The position numbers and the translations under genes were made by a program. From Filosporella fistucella (lineage: Eukaryota; Ascomycota; Leotiomycetes; Helotiales): a DNA stretch of 64,000 nucleotides. Below the pieces are notes generated by a model that was not told the origin of the DNA, ran no database searches, and worked only from the letters and a program-made list of their open reading frames with translations. The DNA lies in assembly GCA_030077755.1 (NCBI GenBank), contig JAQJZZ010000010.1, positions 5,456,001 through 5,520,000 of the forward strand. The letters are read 5' to 3'. Positions 22,967-34,501 of the stretch are shown here, in pieces (position 1 is the first letter of the stretch; every line of letters begins with the position of its first letter).

Positions 22967-23941
22967 TTACATCTTCATTTTAGAAGACCTCTTCGAACGA
23001 GGGAGTTTCTTCTCGGAGGCCTTCTTTTCCGCGATCTGGCTTTTGTGATCGAGGTAGTGGTCAGTGGAGATGAAATCCATTGAGCCCATGACAGTATCAA
23101 TGGATTCTGTATTCTTTTGGAGAAGAACTTTGATACTATCGTCGACGTACATCGGAATGTCCTCTGTATAAGAATAAGTATGGTATTAATGGGTGTATGA
23201 GGTAATATTCAACTTACCATCTAGAGAACAGAGGGCATGTGCCAATCTGGAGTCCCGAACTGCAGAGCTTCGGTCATGAAAGTCGGCATCGGGTAGGTCA
23301 ATGTCGAGATCCGGAGTATATGACACCTGTGGATTGAGTTTGGCATATACCGAAAGCTTCCGAATGGCGGATACTATGGTGAAGTCGACCGCTAGCGGAT
23401 TGTTGTAGCTAGGGCTTGGAGGGCAGATATCCATGGTGTCATCCGTGATAGGGCTTTGGATGCCACTATCCATTGGGAAGTCGGTACCGGGGCTGATGGT
23501 GACGTTGGTACAGACATCCATAGGAGTGTTGGCGTAATTGTCCATGGGAGATGTTGCCGGATTCGGAGTGGTTCTCGTAGTTGACGTGGCTGTCATAATC
23601 TCATCACTCTCTGAGGTACCATCCTTGATGGAAAGGCTGGCGATCACGAAGATAGTCTCAGTAAGAGAATCGGAGTCCGTAGTATCTTCCTTGATCGAAA
23701 GGCTGGCAATGTCGACAACGGTTTGGTCAGGAGAGTCGGAGATCATGTTGTCGGTTGCCGGATTGGGGTTCTTCTTGGTGCAGATATCCATAGAAGACAA
23801 GTTGGAAGTCGGTTGGGGATTCATGGTATCAATTAATAGACTGGATTGATCTGAAAGATGACCAATGCAGTTCATTGAAAGCTGAGATGAGGTTGCAACG
23901 AGATGAGAAGAAGGGTTTGAACAACGATGAAGGCCGAACAT
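22967..23941 (-). CDS. Low-complexity hypothetical protein
   Basis: Two exons, 23941-23219 and 23164-22967, joined by a 54-bp GTAAGT/ACAG intron, give 306 residues. The protein is rich in Ser, Thr, Asp, Met and Pro and carries internal repeats: IASLSIKEDTTDSDS is followed by IASLSIKDGTSESDE, and short PMD or MDIC motifs recur. The C-terminus is basic (EKKLPRSKRSSKMKM), which could act as a nuclear signal. I do not recognise it and see no membrane segment or catalytic motif. The stop lies 41 bases before the ATG of the next small gene on the same strand. A putative 42-bp intron overlapping the stop (GTAATC to CGGCAG) would keep the frame, so the two genes might be one. Confidence 0.5.
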
Positions 23942-24441
23942 TGACTTGTCGGTATTCTTTGTGAGGAGAAGGAAAAATGCAATTGCAGAGTGAGAGGCAG
24001 CCTTGATATACCCGTGGAAAGACCCTAAATCGCATTATGAAAATAATTTTTTCTTAATTATTTTGGTGTGTGGGAGAAGAATCCACTTTGCAGCGCCATT
24101 GCACCAGCAAATCTCAACAATGAGGCTATTTTAGAATCAGTTAGCTCTCGAGACTATGGTAACGAGGCAGCAACTCCAATTGTAACAGCTTTAAATGCAT
24201 CATAATACACCAAATAGGGAATAACTACTCACTTATCATCAAAAGCTTCAACGTCGACAGTAGCGGCAGCTTGGTCGCGAATTATGCTAGTCCAAGCTAT
24301 GAAAAATTTGACGATCCGCATGCTTGAAACTTTTCAAGACCTGCATTCTCCTTGCTGTACCGAATATCGTATTCCATGCAAAAAGATATTTGGGAATGCT
24401 AACAAAATTTGCATGTCTAATAATCTATATAATCTATCAGT

Positions 24442-25634
24442 CTAAAGGCTCCAAAAGGTACTCACTACTCTAACAACTTCCTCCCATTGCGTAATAGGGA
24501 ATTCGTGAGCTCCGTCAATGATTCTGAAGTCAACCTTATCAACGCCAATAGCGGCTTCAGCATCTTCCTGTAACTCTTTTGCAATGATGACAGGATCCGT
24601 ACTGCCAGCGATTATCAAGGTCTTGTCTGCCCTCAAACCGAGCTTCTTCCAATTTGCTTGTTTTCCCTCGATACTGGAGAACTTGACTGAGCTTATGAAA
24701 CTCCTGATGAATCCTTCGTGGTTTTCGACTTGCCATTGCACAGTTTCTGCGATGGTAACACCAGATCTCTTCTGAACCAGTATTGCACTTTCAAACTCAG
24801 GATCCCGATTTCCCTTTACTTCATCTCGAGTGGTAGGTTTTTCTTCTGTGCCACTCTGCTTCGCAGCAGGTTTAGGTGTACCACCTAGTCTTTTTCGAAT
24901 AGCTCGTTCAAGTACGACTTCAGGAATAAGACCAGTATACATGAGTCTGCTTGACCATCCGAAATGATGTGGTCGTATAAGACCTGCAGGTGCTAACAAG
25001 ACAACAGATTTGACAAGATCTGGGAAATGGCTCGCAAAGTCGGCCACAATACCTCCACCCAGAGAATACCCGATTAGATTGAATCCTTCAGGCGTCCATG
25101 AAATAGGCGATGAGGTTATAGCAAGTAAGATTTGAGTCGAGTATAGACGAGAATCATGAGGTAGGTTAGGGCTATCGCTGTACCCTCTTCCCCATAGATC
25201 AAGCAAAATAACTCTGCAACCTTTCTCGACAAGTGCTGTTGCTACACCGCCAAGAGATGCACATGGGGTGCTGATGCCATGCATCAATAGAACCTTTCGC
25301 CCATTTTCAGGACCCCATTCGTACACTCTCATAATCCCATACTAGTTTGCAAATTAACACATTATTTTAAGCATTATAAGGCATGACATACTGGGCTATC
25401 TACATCACGAGCTCCAGGGAAAGCATCGGGAGCATAAGGGAGGGCTTCTTGCTCTTGCTTAGGGAGCTTAGGGAGGCGCGTAGCTCTTGGGCTGGAAATT
25501 ATGCCCGGACTTGGATTGAGAGTGGTCTTTGCGAGTGCAACAAGAGCGAGCATTGTAATGATTGAAGCCCCAGCACCGAACATGAAAGGTATACTTCGTG
25601 ATGGCTCTAGGAACCGCGGATATATAACTGACAT
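24442..25634 (-). CDS. Alpha/beta hydrolase fold protein, membrane-anchored
   Basis: Probable serine hydrolase of unknown substrate. Exons 25634-25392 and 25341-24442 flank a 50-bp intron and give 380 residues. The splice restores PGARDVDSPYGIMRVYEWGP, a hallmark of a fungal family in which a short membrane-spanning N-terminus (here GAGASIITMLALVALAK) precedes the hydrolase domain. The oxyanion region is HGISTP, the nucleophile elbow is GYSLGG with Ser near residue 174, the acid is Asp near 330 (GSTDPV) and His near 360 (DGAHEF) completes the triad. I chose the start at 25634 (MSVIYPRF); an in-frame ATG at 25733 would add 33 residues. All catalytic residues are present. Confidence 0.85.
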
Positions 25635-25734
25635 GATGACAATTTGACTTCGTTTGAAGTACTTCGGCGTCTTCGGTAATTGTATTAAGAGAGTGACAGC
25701 ATTATAGTATAGAACAAATTGGACAAAATTCAAT

Positions 25735-27165
25735 AGATAGATGTCAAATAAATAGCCTGGATAGATTTGAAATGCGTTGAAGAGCTGACAATAAAGCCTT
25801 TTGCCTCGGTATCTCGCTCCTAGGTACGTTCGAGGTCAGATACTCGGGTTAAGCTCGGCACAATCTTTTGAGGCTTTGTGAATACCCACGTGACCTATAG
25901 TTCCCTCAGTGACGTACTGAAATCTTTATTCATATTCTGGTAATTAGAAAATACAAAATATAACGCTCCTTTTAAATAATAGATATCCAAATATATAGCA
26001 AAATAAACATGACAAATATCGCGCAGAAAGCATGTGGAAGTTTAGCCGGCCCGCAAACCGTGGGAGTCTGACAGCACCTCCAACATTTCACTTGAAACAT
26101 CCCTCGAAATATTTTTGGATATGCGGTCAGATTCCTATTTCAGTCTCTAGATTTCAAGGTCCAATCATGTTTATCTCTATACGTCTTGATATGCAAGCAA
26201 GTGCTGAAACAATGACTGTGCAGGTACATGCGGGTTTCAATTCCCAAGATAGATACTGCTCCCGGTTTTGGGGCTTTTCAAGAGTTTGGAAGGTGTGGGT
26301 GGAAAGGTTGCATGTTTATGTATTGTAATTTCTAGGGTTACATCTTTATCTCAGTTTGTGTGATTCTCGTCGGCTCGTCCCATTTTTCTAGTATGAACGG
26401 GACCTAAGAGTATGAGCTAAGTTTTCATTGTGATGTATTTGGGGTACAATGTTGACTAAGTTGGATATCCACTAGCTGCTGGCTCATTAAAAGTCAATTT
26501 CCTGTTTTTTTGGTCAACAAGAGCCAGGCAGAGTATCTAATATAGGACACAAAAGGAAGTTTTTCGTATACTAAAATGGGTTTCCAACCATGCCTATTTG
26601 CACACAAAAGCTTCCGCTTTCGGAGAGGACAGGTTTGATAGTGATCTCAATATTTCATTTCTATACCGACTGGTAAAATGGCCTCCTGAGGCTGTAAAGG
26701 GCAGTTCTCAGAGAGTCACGATATCATGTCATGCTGATGGATATCGCTCCCTTAGGACAGCGGTGAAGAAGACAAGATTGAAGCGTCATTGAATGTGGCA
26801 ATTGAGGATTATAGAAAACATGCAGACTATAAGGTGGATTCAATCATCAACATCAACAAATTCTGTTATTTGTCGTAGAAGAGCATATATAGAGCTAATT
26901 AAAGTGTTCATGAACTTGGGGAGAGAAAAGCTGCTCATAGAATACGGAATGCCGTCTTTGCGGTGGTGGGTTTGGAACCCCGGAATCCCGATTTCATGTT
27001 GGATTAAATATGAACAACATGAAGCTGCAAAAAGTGATCATAACATCACACAACTTATAGGAATTATTCTTACTGAATCAAGTCGTCTCATATAATAGTA
27101 GGTAAAGACATCCCACTCCAATACCTCTGAGACGAAATCGCGTAACCCCTCCTTATTCACCGCCT
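25735..27165. other. Intergenic region, AT-rich
   Basis: Between the hydrolase and dUTPase genes I see no gene. The open frames are short and lack motifs. The sequence is AT-rich around 25.9-26.0 kb. It should hold both divergent promoters. Confidence 0.55.
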
Positions 27166-27175
27166 CGCGTCGCGT
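27166..27175 (+). promoter_or_regulatory. MluI-box-like element upstream of dUTPase
   Basis: CGCGTCGCGT lies 41 bases before the dUTPase start codon. It holds overlapping copies of the CGCGT core bound by MBF in yeasts. The same ten bases in the same orientation occur upstream of PCNA in this window. Confidence 0.6.
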
Positions 27176-27215
27176 CTCCCTTCTCCCTCTTTCCACCCTC
27201 AATCCAACTCCCAAA

Positions 27216-27858
27216 ATGACAACCTCTCCCCCAACCTCACCTCTTCCCAAACGCCAAAAACCCAATCCCTCAATCATGTCTACCATCGACACCCCCTCAG
27301 TACCAAAGCTGTCCGCAGCCCCTCCTCTCCTGATCAAGAAACTGAGCGACAAGGCCCGTTTACCTACAAGGGGAAGTGCGTTTGCAGCCGGTTACGATAT
27401 ATACGCGTCGAAGGATACCGTCGTGCCAGCAAGAGGAAAGGTGTTGGTGGATACTGATATTAGTATGGCTGTGCCGGAGGGAACGTGTATGTTCTTCTAT
27501 TTTCTTCTGCTTTTGCGTTGCTATTTCCTTGTCTGGGAGCTTTGCAGAAGTGCAATTGAATATAGGGAATTGGCCGAACTTATGCTCATTATATTGCTAA
27601 ATAGATGGTCGTATCGCTCCTCGCTCTGGCCTTGCATCGAAACACATGATTGACACGGGCGCTGGAGTCATTGACGCAGACTATCGTGGTCAAGTCAAGG
27701 TTCTGCTCTTCAACCACGCCGAGACAGATTTCGAGGTTAAGGAAGGAGATCGTGTCGCTCAATTAGTCCTGGAGAGGATTTATACACCTGAGGTGGTGGA
27801 GGTACAGGAATTGGAAGAAAGCGTCAGAGGAGCTGGGGGATTCGGAAGTACTGGATAG
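27216..27858 (+). CDS. DUT1: dUTP diphosphatase (dUTPase)
   Basis: Hydrolyses dUTP to dUMP and pyrophosphate, keeping uracil out of DNA and supplying dUMP for dTMP synthesis; acts as a homotrimer in nucleus and possibly mitochondria. Exons 27216-27486 and 27605-27858 around a 118-bp intron give 174 residues. All five trimeric dUTPase motifs are present in order: [19 protein letters not shown] (its first residues formed across the splice junction), [23 protein letters not shown] and the C-terminal [10 protein letters not shown]. The N-terminal 35 residues are Pro/Ser/Thr-rich with PKRQK, a possible nuclear signal. A second in-frame Met (IMSTIDT) could give a shorter form. An MBF-like element lies 41 bases upstream. 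Confidence 0.95.
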
Positions 27859-28030
27859 AGGGATGCTATATGGAGTTATGGGTAAATGATGGGATGAAAA
27901 ATAGATGCGTTTTGAATTAATGTGGCCATTTTTGTGTGCGCTATTATGTTATTATCTTAAGTGCGAATATCGAACTCAACGCCTGTCGTTTCTTCGTGCC
28001 CAATTAGAAAGACAAGGGAGGTATGTAGAT

Positions 28031-29289
28031 CTATACATTCTCCGCTCTAAACTTAACATCTGGATTCCTCAACGCTCCTAGATTTCTAACCAACCTTACC
28101 TCCGCCGCTTTGGACTGCGCCAGCTTTAACCTCTTCTCATCTTCAGCTGTATCCCTAGCACCAACCCGCTTGCTATACTTCTCCAATTCTTCATCTCTCT
28201 TTACTTTCGTATTAGTCAACACCTCATGCATACTCGCTAGTACCTTCTCCGTAGCTTTCGCAAGTGGTAACTCTGTAGCCTCCACCTCATCTCCACTAAC
28301 CCATGCAGTAGTCTCCATCAAACCAGGTGTATTATGCACCGCTTCTCTAAATCGTACTAACATCAGTGCTGCGAACATATCTCCTGTACCGCTGAAGAAA
28401 CAATCGATAGCCGGAATCTGGATACCGAAAATGCGAGGCGTTGCTCCTGAAGTGAATGTTGATCCAACTACAGATAATGAGGGAGTAGCCCCCGTTTCAG
28501 GGAAAGCTATAGATGTGATCATGATATGTGGGATTCGATACTGCTCATGTAAGGTCGTAATTGCCAACTTTAATGTCTCCATATCCACAATCTTAACCCC
28601 GGACAAAGTTCTATCTCATTAGCCTGACTCTCATACATGCAAAGAAAACATACTCAGCCTCAAACTGATTCGGTAATATCAGATCCGCATCTCTAATCAG
28701 ATCCTTATACGCAGGTACCACATCTTCCGCGACGTATAGTTTCCCATTATCACCCATAACAGGATCAAGCACCCAGAAAAAACTGCCCGGTTTCATCGTA
28801 GCCTTATATTTTAGATCGCGCGCAATAGTGCCTACCGCCTCGACGGATGCAGCACCGGGTAGGTATCCAGAGAGCATCATATTGAAATCGTCGAGGTAAG
28901 AGTCCTTGAGTCCTTGGTACAGATCCGTGATCTCAGTTGCCGTCGCTCGTGTACCTTTAGCCTGCCCATATCCCAAATGATTACCTATCCTAGTCAGAAC
29001 TTCCTCTTGTCTGAGGTACATAGAACATACTGAAATTGACTGTATTAAGAGCGGCTACTTCACAGCCAAGTGACTGCATCACAAACGTCGCCATGGTATT
29101 GCCCACATATCTTCACACATCTTAGCCTTGTACCCGTGAAAGCCCGTCTCATGTTCGCAGACTCACCCATAAACAACCTTGAACGCATTGTTAGTCTCGA
29201 TCTGGGATAATCTGGTTTAGAAGCGTCCCTACATGACTTGCGACTGCGAGAACGCGAGTCTCAGGGACTGGAAATTCGGATTCGGACAT
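28031..29289 (-). CDS. BUD16: Pyridoxal kinase
   Basis: Phosphorylates pyridoxal, pyridoxine and pyridoxamine with ATP in the vitamin B6 salvage pathway, in the cytosol. Five hand-spliced exons (29289-29233, 29177-29167, 29110-29031, 28984-28654, 28610-28031) give 352 residues. The second exon is only 11 bases and is needed to build SHVVYGYVGN, the substrate-binding segment. Other family marks are LDPVMGDNGKLYV, the LPNQFEAE segment and the ribokinase-type anion hole FSGTGDMFAAL. A basic tail follows. It converges with dUTPase (172 bases between stops) and is followed upstream by PCNA on the same strand. The symbol follows the yeast homologue BUD16 and is an orthology inference. Confidence 0.9.
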
Positions 29290-29726
29290 GCTGTAGACAA
29301 AAGGAACGAGTGCAGGTACGTGACCTGTTTCCACACAGGGGGAGGAAATACTTTCTGGAGTGGCACAAAGGAAAGGAATTAATCACTCATTGGGAAGCGT
29401 GCAGCAAAACAATTCTTATCTCAGTCACAAATCAAGGGTGGGGTAAGATGCCCCGCACTAGCCGCAATCGGCTTCAAAAATGCAGATCAGAAATTCGATA
29501 CCGAGCCTCGTTCTATTTGCGCGACGAACTGGCGGGTGGAAAACTGCATTTCTTCATGTCATAAATACGTAGTCTTTGGTAACAGAAAAGCAAGCAATAT
29601 CTGTCTCCCAAATATAAGGTGACTCAAGCAAACGACCATATCCTTAAAGTCAACCATCACGCCGCATGGAATATGCTGTAAACCTCATACCATCATTTTA
29701 TTACCATTCCTCCATTAAGTATTCGT
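29290..29726. other. Pyridoxal kinase promoter / PCNA 3' flank
   Basis: A 437-base gap between two minus-strand genes. It should hold the 3' untranslated region of PCNA and the promoter of pyridoxal kinase. I see no gene in it. Confidence 0.55.
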
Positions 29727-30714
29727 CTACTCTTCATCACCGATCTGAATGATTATTAGAATTGTAAATATAAAATATGAATTAAGAAGCCTCACCTTAG
29801 GAGCCAAGTAGAATCTCAAGTAACTGCTGCCAGCCAGGGCGTATTCCACCAGGAGAGGAACCTCATTGGAAAGGCAAAGCTTCACAGACTTTGACAAACC
29901 AGCAGCCTTGCAGAAGTTGACGAGGTATTTGAGGGAGAAGGTTAGGGAGACGGGTTCTGTAAGCTCGATTTCGACGTTCAGATCTGGCTTCTCGACATTG
30001 TTGTGGCTGCGGAGGGTCACGGCACCATTTCCGATATCACCAGCACAGGAGAATTTGACACCGTCCTTTGAGGCTTCGATCGATACTGTGTGGCAGAAAT
30101 ATTAGCGTTGCAATATATGACTATATCCTGAAATTTCACACCTGATTCAGACAAGGCCATCAAATCAACGCAAATTCTCCGGAATTCAGTCGATGGCATG
30201 CTGATGGTAGCAGCATACTCAGTATCTGGAATACCCAAATGCTCTTGATCGATATCCATAAGCTTCAGGTCATATTCGCTCAATCTATCACTCTCGCTGC
30301 TTTCGAAAACCAAGTTGAGCACATCTGGTGCATCTTCCGCCTTGATTGTAAGGATATCCTCATTTTGAGCAGCACGCAGAACCTTGGTGAGAGAGGTAAG
30401 GTTGAGACCAAGTGCAACGTTACGGTCGCATCGGTATGGAGAGAATGTTTCGGCCTTGAGCATCATGGACACCAGGGCAACGTGGGAGTTGTCCATGGCT
30501 TGGAGGGCGACACCGGAATCATTGCAGTCAAAGTTACAGTCTTGAACTAGATCTTTGATGGAGTCGACGATCTGCCAAGTCAGTATCATAGTTTCGAGTA
30601 TTGAGACCACTATGTCGCACCTTCTTCAGAAGGTCTGCCTGCTCGAGACGTGCTTCCAACACTGTACGCCACCGTCAGTATATCTTTTTGTGCGTGTAGC
30701 TATTGAAACTAACT
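29727..30714 (-). CDS. POL30: Proliferating cell nuclear antigen (sliding clamp)
   Basis: Homotrimeric DNA clamp that tethers polymerases and repair factors at replication forks in the nucleus. Exons: 30714 (A of the start codon), 30661-30621, 30571-30142, 30085-29796, 29744-29727; total 259 residues, close to the usual PCNA length. Family marks are [20 protein letters not shown], the long first domain with [20 protein letters not shown], the interdomain loop [10 protein letters not shown], and the second domain ending [15 protein letters not shown]. The start codon is split by a 52-bp intron after its first base. The upstream exon carries an MBF-like box 130 bases before the start, fitting S-phase expression. 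The symbol follows the yeast orthologue. Confidence 0.95.
30662..30713 (-). other. Intron splitting the PCNA start codon
   Basis: The donor GTTAGT follows the A at 30714 and the acceptor GTACAG precedes TG at 30661-30660. Only the spliced RNA contains the ATG that gives the universal MLEAR start. The unspliced RNA has no ATG at this place. Confidence 0.8.
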
Positions 30715-30843
30715 CTTGATGATTGGGATGAATCTGTGGAGAGAAGATGTGAGATGATGAAGGGGAAAAAGGTCAAGATAGTTGAGGATATGCTTGGATT
30801 TGTTAATGTTGTGATTTCGTCTTTGAAAGAAAGGAAATGGAAA

Positions 30844-30854
30844 ACGCGACGCGT
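30844..30854 (-). promoter_or_regulatory. MluI-box element upstream of PCNA
   Basis: On the gene strand this reads ACGCGTCGCGT, which includes the exact palindromic MluI box ACGCGT and the 10-mer also found upstream of dUTPase. It lies 130 bases before the split start codon. Confidence 0.65.
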
Positions 30855-33800
30855 GCTGTTCCTTGTTGGAAAGCGCGCTCGTGTAAAGAGGTGCTGTTGC
30901 CTCGAATGTAAGGCCAAGATCAAAAAGGGGGAAATAGACGAGCTTTTGGTAGAGCAAATAGATTAGCTTCCCAAGGACTTCTGATAACTATGAAATCGAA
31001 GATCTCGGAAGGTTCTCTCAAAGTACTTTGATTTCGAGGAGATTGCTTAGGTTATTGATACCCTGTCCTAAAAGAATATTAAAATGATGACTACCGTCTA
31101 GAGCGTTGCTAGACAATGGCTGCCGCTTAATTGTCCATCCTCGAGACGAGATATTCCAGTCCGAAATTATTCGCTGAACATCCAGGTTATAATTGAAGCA
31201 TCTCAGTTCTTTAGTATATGAAGAAGAGACACTATTGATAGCAATATAACCACTAGAAGATGACAAAATAAGTGTCGGACTGATGTTTAATTTCTATGAT
31301 TTTGGGTACTCAAGGCAGTGTATAGAAAGCTTTGCTGAAGTTTCTTATCTAATGTAGTACAATTAGATACAAGCATATTCTTCTTAACCCTTCAATTTTA
31401 ATTCTATTTTTGCTTGCAGGCATTTTAATTGATCGAAAATACAAATATCATCAAATTCCCTTGCGCGAAATATTTTCCAATCCGCAAGAGCTGAGGAAGA
31501 GGGTGAAGCACTGTTGTCGCCTTATTACAGGTCGAGGTGGGATGAGAGGGCTTGAGTTAATGGAAAGGAAAGTATATATAAATCATCTCCAATCTTGTGA
31601 CGATTAATATAGCACTGTGATCAACGTCGTCGTGCAACTTCTTACTATCAGTCGACCTCACCTCGTTCTCCCAACTCTTGTTATTATCCCACCTCCTCCG
31701 AATCTCCCACTTGTTGCTATTGTCCCAACTCGTGCTTTTCTACCACTTCATGTTATTGCCTCATCTCCTGCCAGTCGGTGTCAACCCGGCGAGCGTGTAT
31801 AAAACCCGCGATCGATGCTCTATTCTTCATCTCCGATGGTCACTCCGCCTTGATACCTGTGTGTGCCTAAATGTTTTTGGTATGCAATAAATTGACAACC
31901 ACGTATTCTTGGAGGTTATGACGATGGGTAGCAACGATGGAGCTCGATATGGAGAGGTAATACCTGGCGAGCAGCTTTTGCCTTCTTCCGGAAGCTGTGA
32001 CGATTGTTGAATGATGGCTTCTGGCTTGAAAGTCAATATAAAATCGTAATACGAGTGGAGTATTAAGCCTACCTCAATCTCAACATTACAGTCTCGCAAT
32101 CTGCCTCAAAACACCAGAACTCTTGACGAGTACGTCTCCGATATATTTGTGGTTTGACCTCAAAATATCAAGGAATTGTTTTTCTCTTTCACTATTTGAC
32201 AACTTGTTCTTGGGCATATAAATGGTTCTCCTGCCTTGTTATCCTCCGCAAAGGATGAATATTTCGATAGCTGCTAAAGCAGAAGGTCCTGTTGAGTGAA
32301 ACCAAAATTTTATACACCAGCACTGCGGAAGAGGTGGCTTCCTATTTGGGAATGCTTGAGCACAAAGGGAAAACTCTACTTTCCAATTTTAAATCTCAAC
32401 TCATTCGCACTAAATTATCGTCCACAGCATTGGGCGTTACGTCTATGTGTCGGACGACCTTTTGCAGGTAGTCTCAATATAAAGAGGGACTCTCTACTTC
32501 AGATTACTAGTCTTTGACTATGATGTTGGAGTTGGTTTGGGGTAATGCATGGGTTGGGATCTTTAGCTGTCTTTACGAATATGAGCTGTTTGCATCATCC
32601 TCCACCAACCTTATGATCTATTATCGCCGTTATGCAACATACTCGTAGGACCCTGAGTGTATGATCAATGTAGTCGGAGTTGGTCAAGTACAGGACACTG
32701 ACTCTACGAGAGGTCCATCAAATCATTAGTATAGCGAGCCAGGTAACACTTTTCTGCGGAGTTACAATGCTACTGTTGCTCTGACTACTCACCAGCCATA
32801 TTGACAGCTCCATTTCCCTTAATGAGGCGTTAGTAGACTGCGTTCTCTTTATGCTTTCGAATAGTCTGGGTATTCGTTCAGCGAACAAGCATCATGAGAA
32901 GCTGAGCCGTTCCATGTGTGCATTCCCCAGTCAAATGTACATTTGCCCCGTGGAGAGGCGACAGGAGGAAATTGAATCTACTCTCTGGCTCCTGTCACAA
33001 CGCGACCACCTCATGTAGAGTCGCATTGTCCATAGCGTGGCGAAGCTAATACAACTTGTATCCTTTAGACTTCTCAGCACGATGTGCTTATCTGGATTGC
33101 ACGTCTTTGCACATGCTGTGGCAAGGTCCTGGTACAGAGGTTCCCTCGCGAGTTGCATGTTTCTCTTCAACGGGCCGAATTGATGAGCAAAATTGCTGTA
33201 AATAAGCACTGATGTAATTTCGAAGTCAAATTCTGTTCGTTCGGAGGCTCCGAAGCAGTGATTCGATAAACAATACAAAAAAAAGTAGCTGTCAAACATC
33301 TTGTCAGCATCGTATACGTATGTAAAGACATAAGTGACACGAAGGACTGCAACAATTGCAACCATGCGACCATAGTACTAACTACGATAAACCCTCCACT
33401 CGGTGTGATAACTGTCCGCCTCGATGTGATGAGCGGAGTTGAATGAAATGAAAATTCATGCAAACCAGGAAACGAGATGAGAACCATAACTCAGAGATGT
33501 TTCGGAATCAAAAAGGAAGTTTGATACCCCACAACCATCGCGCGTCTTGTTTTGGTACCGAACGTTTTATCTCCTATCCTTACCTACCTTAATTTCGAAT
33601 TGTCCAGCCTCCAGCCCTCGGTAGTTCCCGATGCTTATGGTAACATGTTGTGACACTGAAGGGACCTGGGCAATCAAGATTGCAGAACGTCACTAGATGT
33701 CCTCTCAACACTTGAAAATCTCCGGTATTTGTTTAACAACCGCAGATTTCGATAGAAATGTTGTACACGCACAACGCATCAGTCTCGAGTATCGATACCC

Positions 33801-34473
33801 ATACTGAGTAGAGTTGACGGTAACGCGGACCGGAAAATAGGACTGTCAAGAGCCAAGGAATCGAGGATACCTTCCAGGACCCAAGCACAGAGCAGTCCAG
33901 ACTCGAGGTCCTTTGATCTTCAGGACTCAATTTTCTCCCAAAACAGAACAAAATGATTCCAGGTTTCCCGTTTTGAAACTACAAACGGGTGTTTGATTCA
34001 AGGGTTTTCTCGCCGCGAAAGATAGAGCAACCCCGCGCGATTTTCAGGACCTTTGATTTGTATCCGGAAGTTTCTTACAGTAGTGGGAATGGCAAAAAAT
34101 AAGGGAGGACGCCTTCGTTTCAAAGACCCCGCTACCAAGAGTCTCCCGCGCTGGGAAGGAAACGAGACGAGAATGGAAAGAAATGAAGATTCGGAAATCA
34201 GGACTCCCGCGGAAGAGTTTGTTCAAGCAGAACGATACTCGGTACTTAGCTTGTTGAGTTAGTTTGCATTTGGCGTGAGGGATAATGGTTTGCTATTGCA
34301 TCTGAGCACATGGATTTCCCGTAGAGGTGAACCATGAACCACGTCAAACATCACCTCATGTCGGCGGCATCGACTCCACAACAAGCAACAAGTCAAGTTA
34401 TCTTAGTCAAGCCGGAAGACGGAAGCAAGTGACAGATGGACAGACAGAGAAACAGACCAAGTGCTCTCGATGA

Positions 34474-34501
34474 TCGGTCAATCGGTCAATCGGTCAATCA
34501 G
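34474..34501. repeat. CGGTCAAT octamer repeat
   Basis: The octamer CGGTCAAT occurs three times in direct tandem with a flanking partial copy (ends CAGTC). Confidence 0.85.

Noticed and set aside
28110..28622. 170-codon plus-strand open frame
   Set aside because: It is the antisense shadow of the last exon of pyridoxal kinase.
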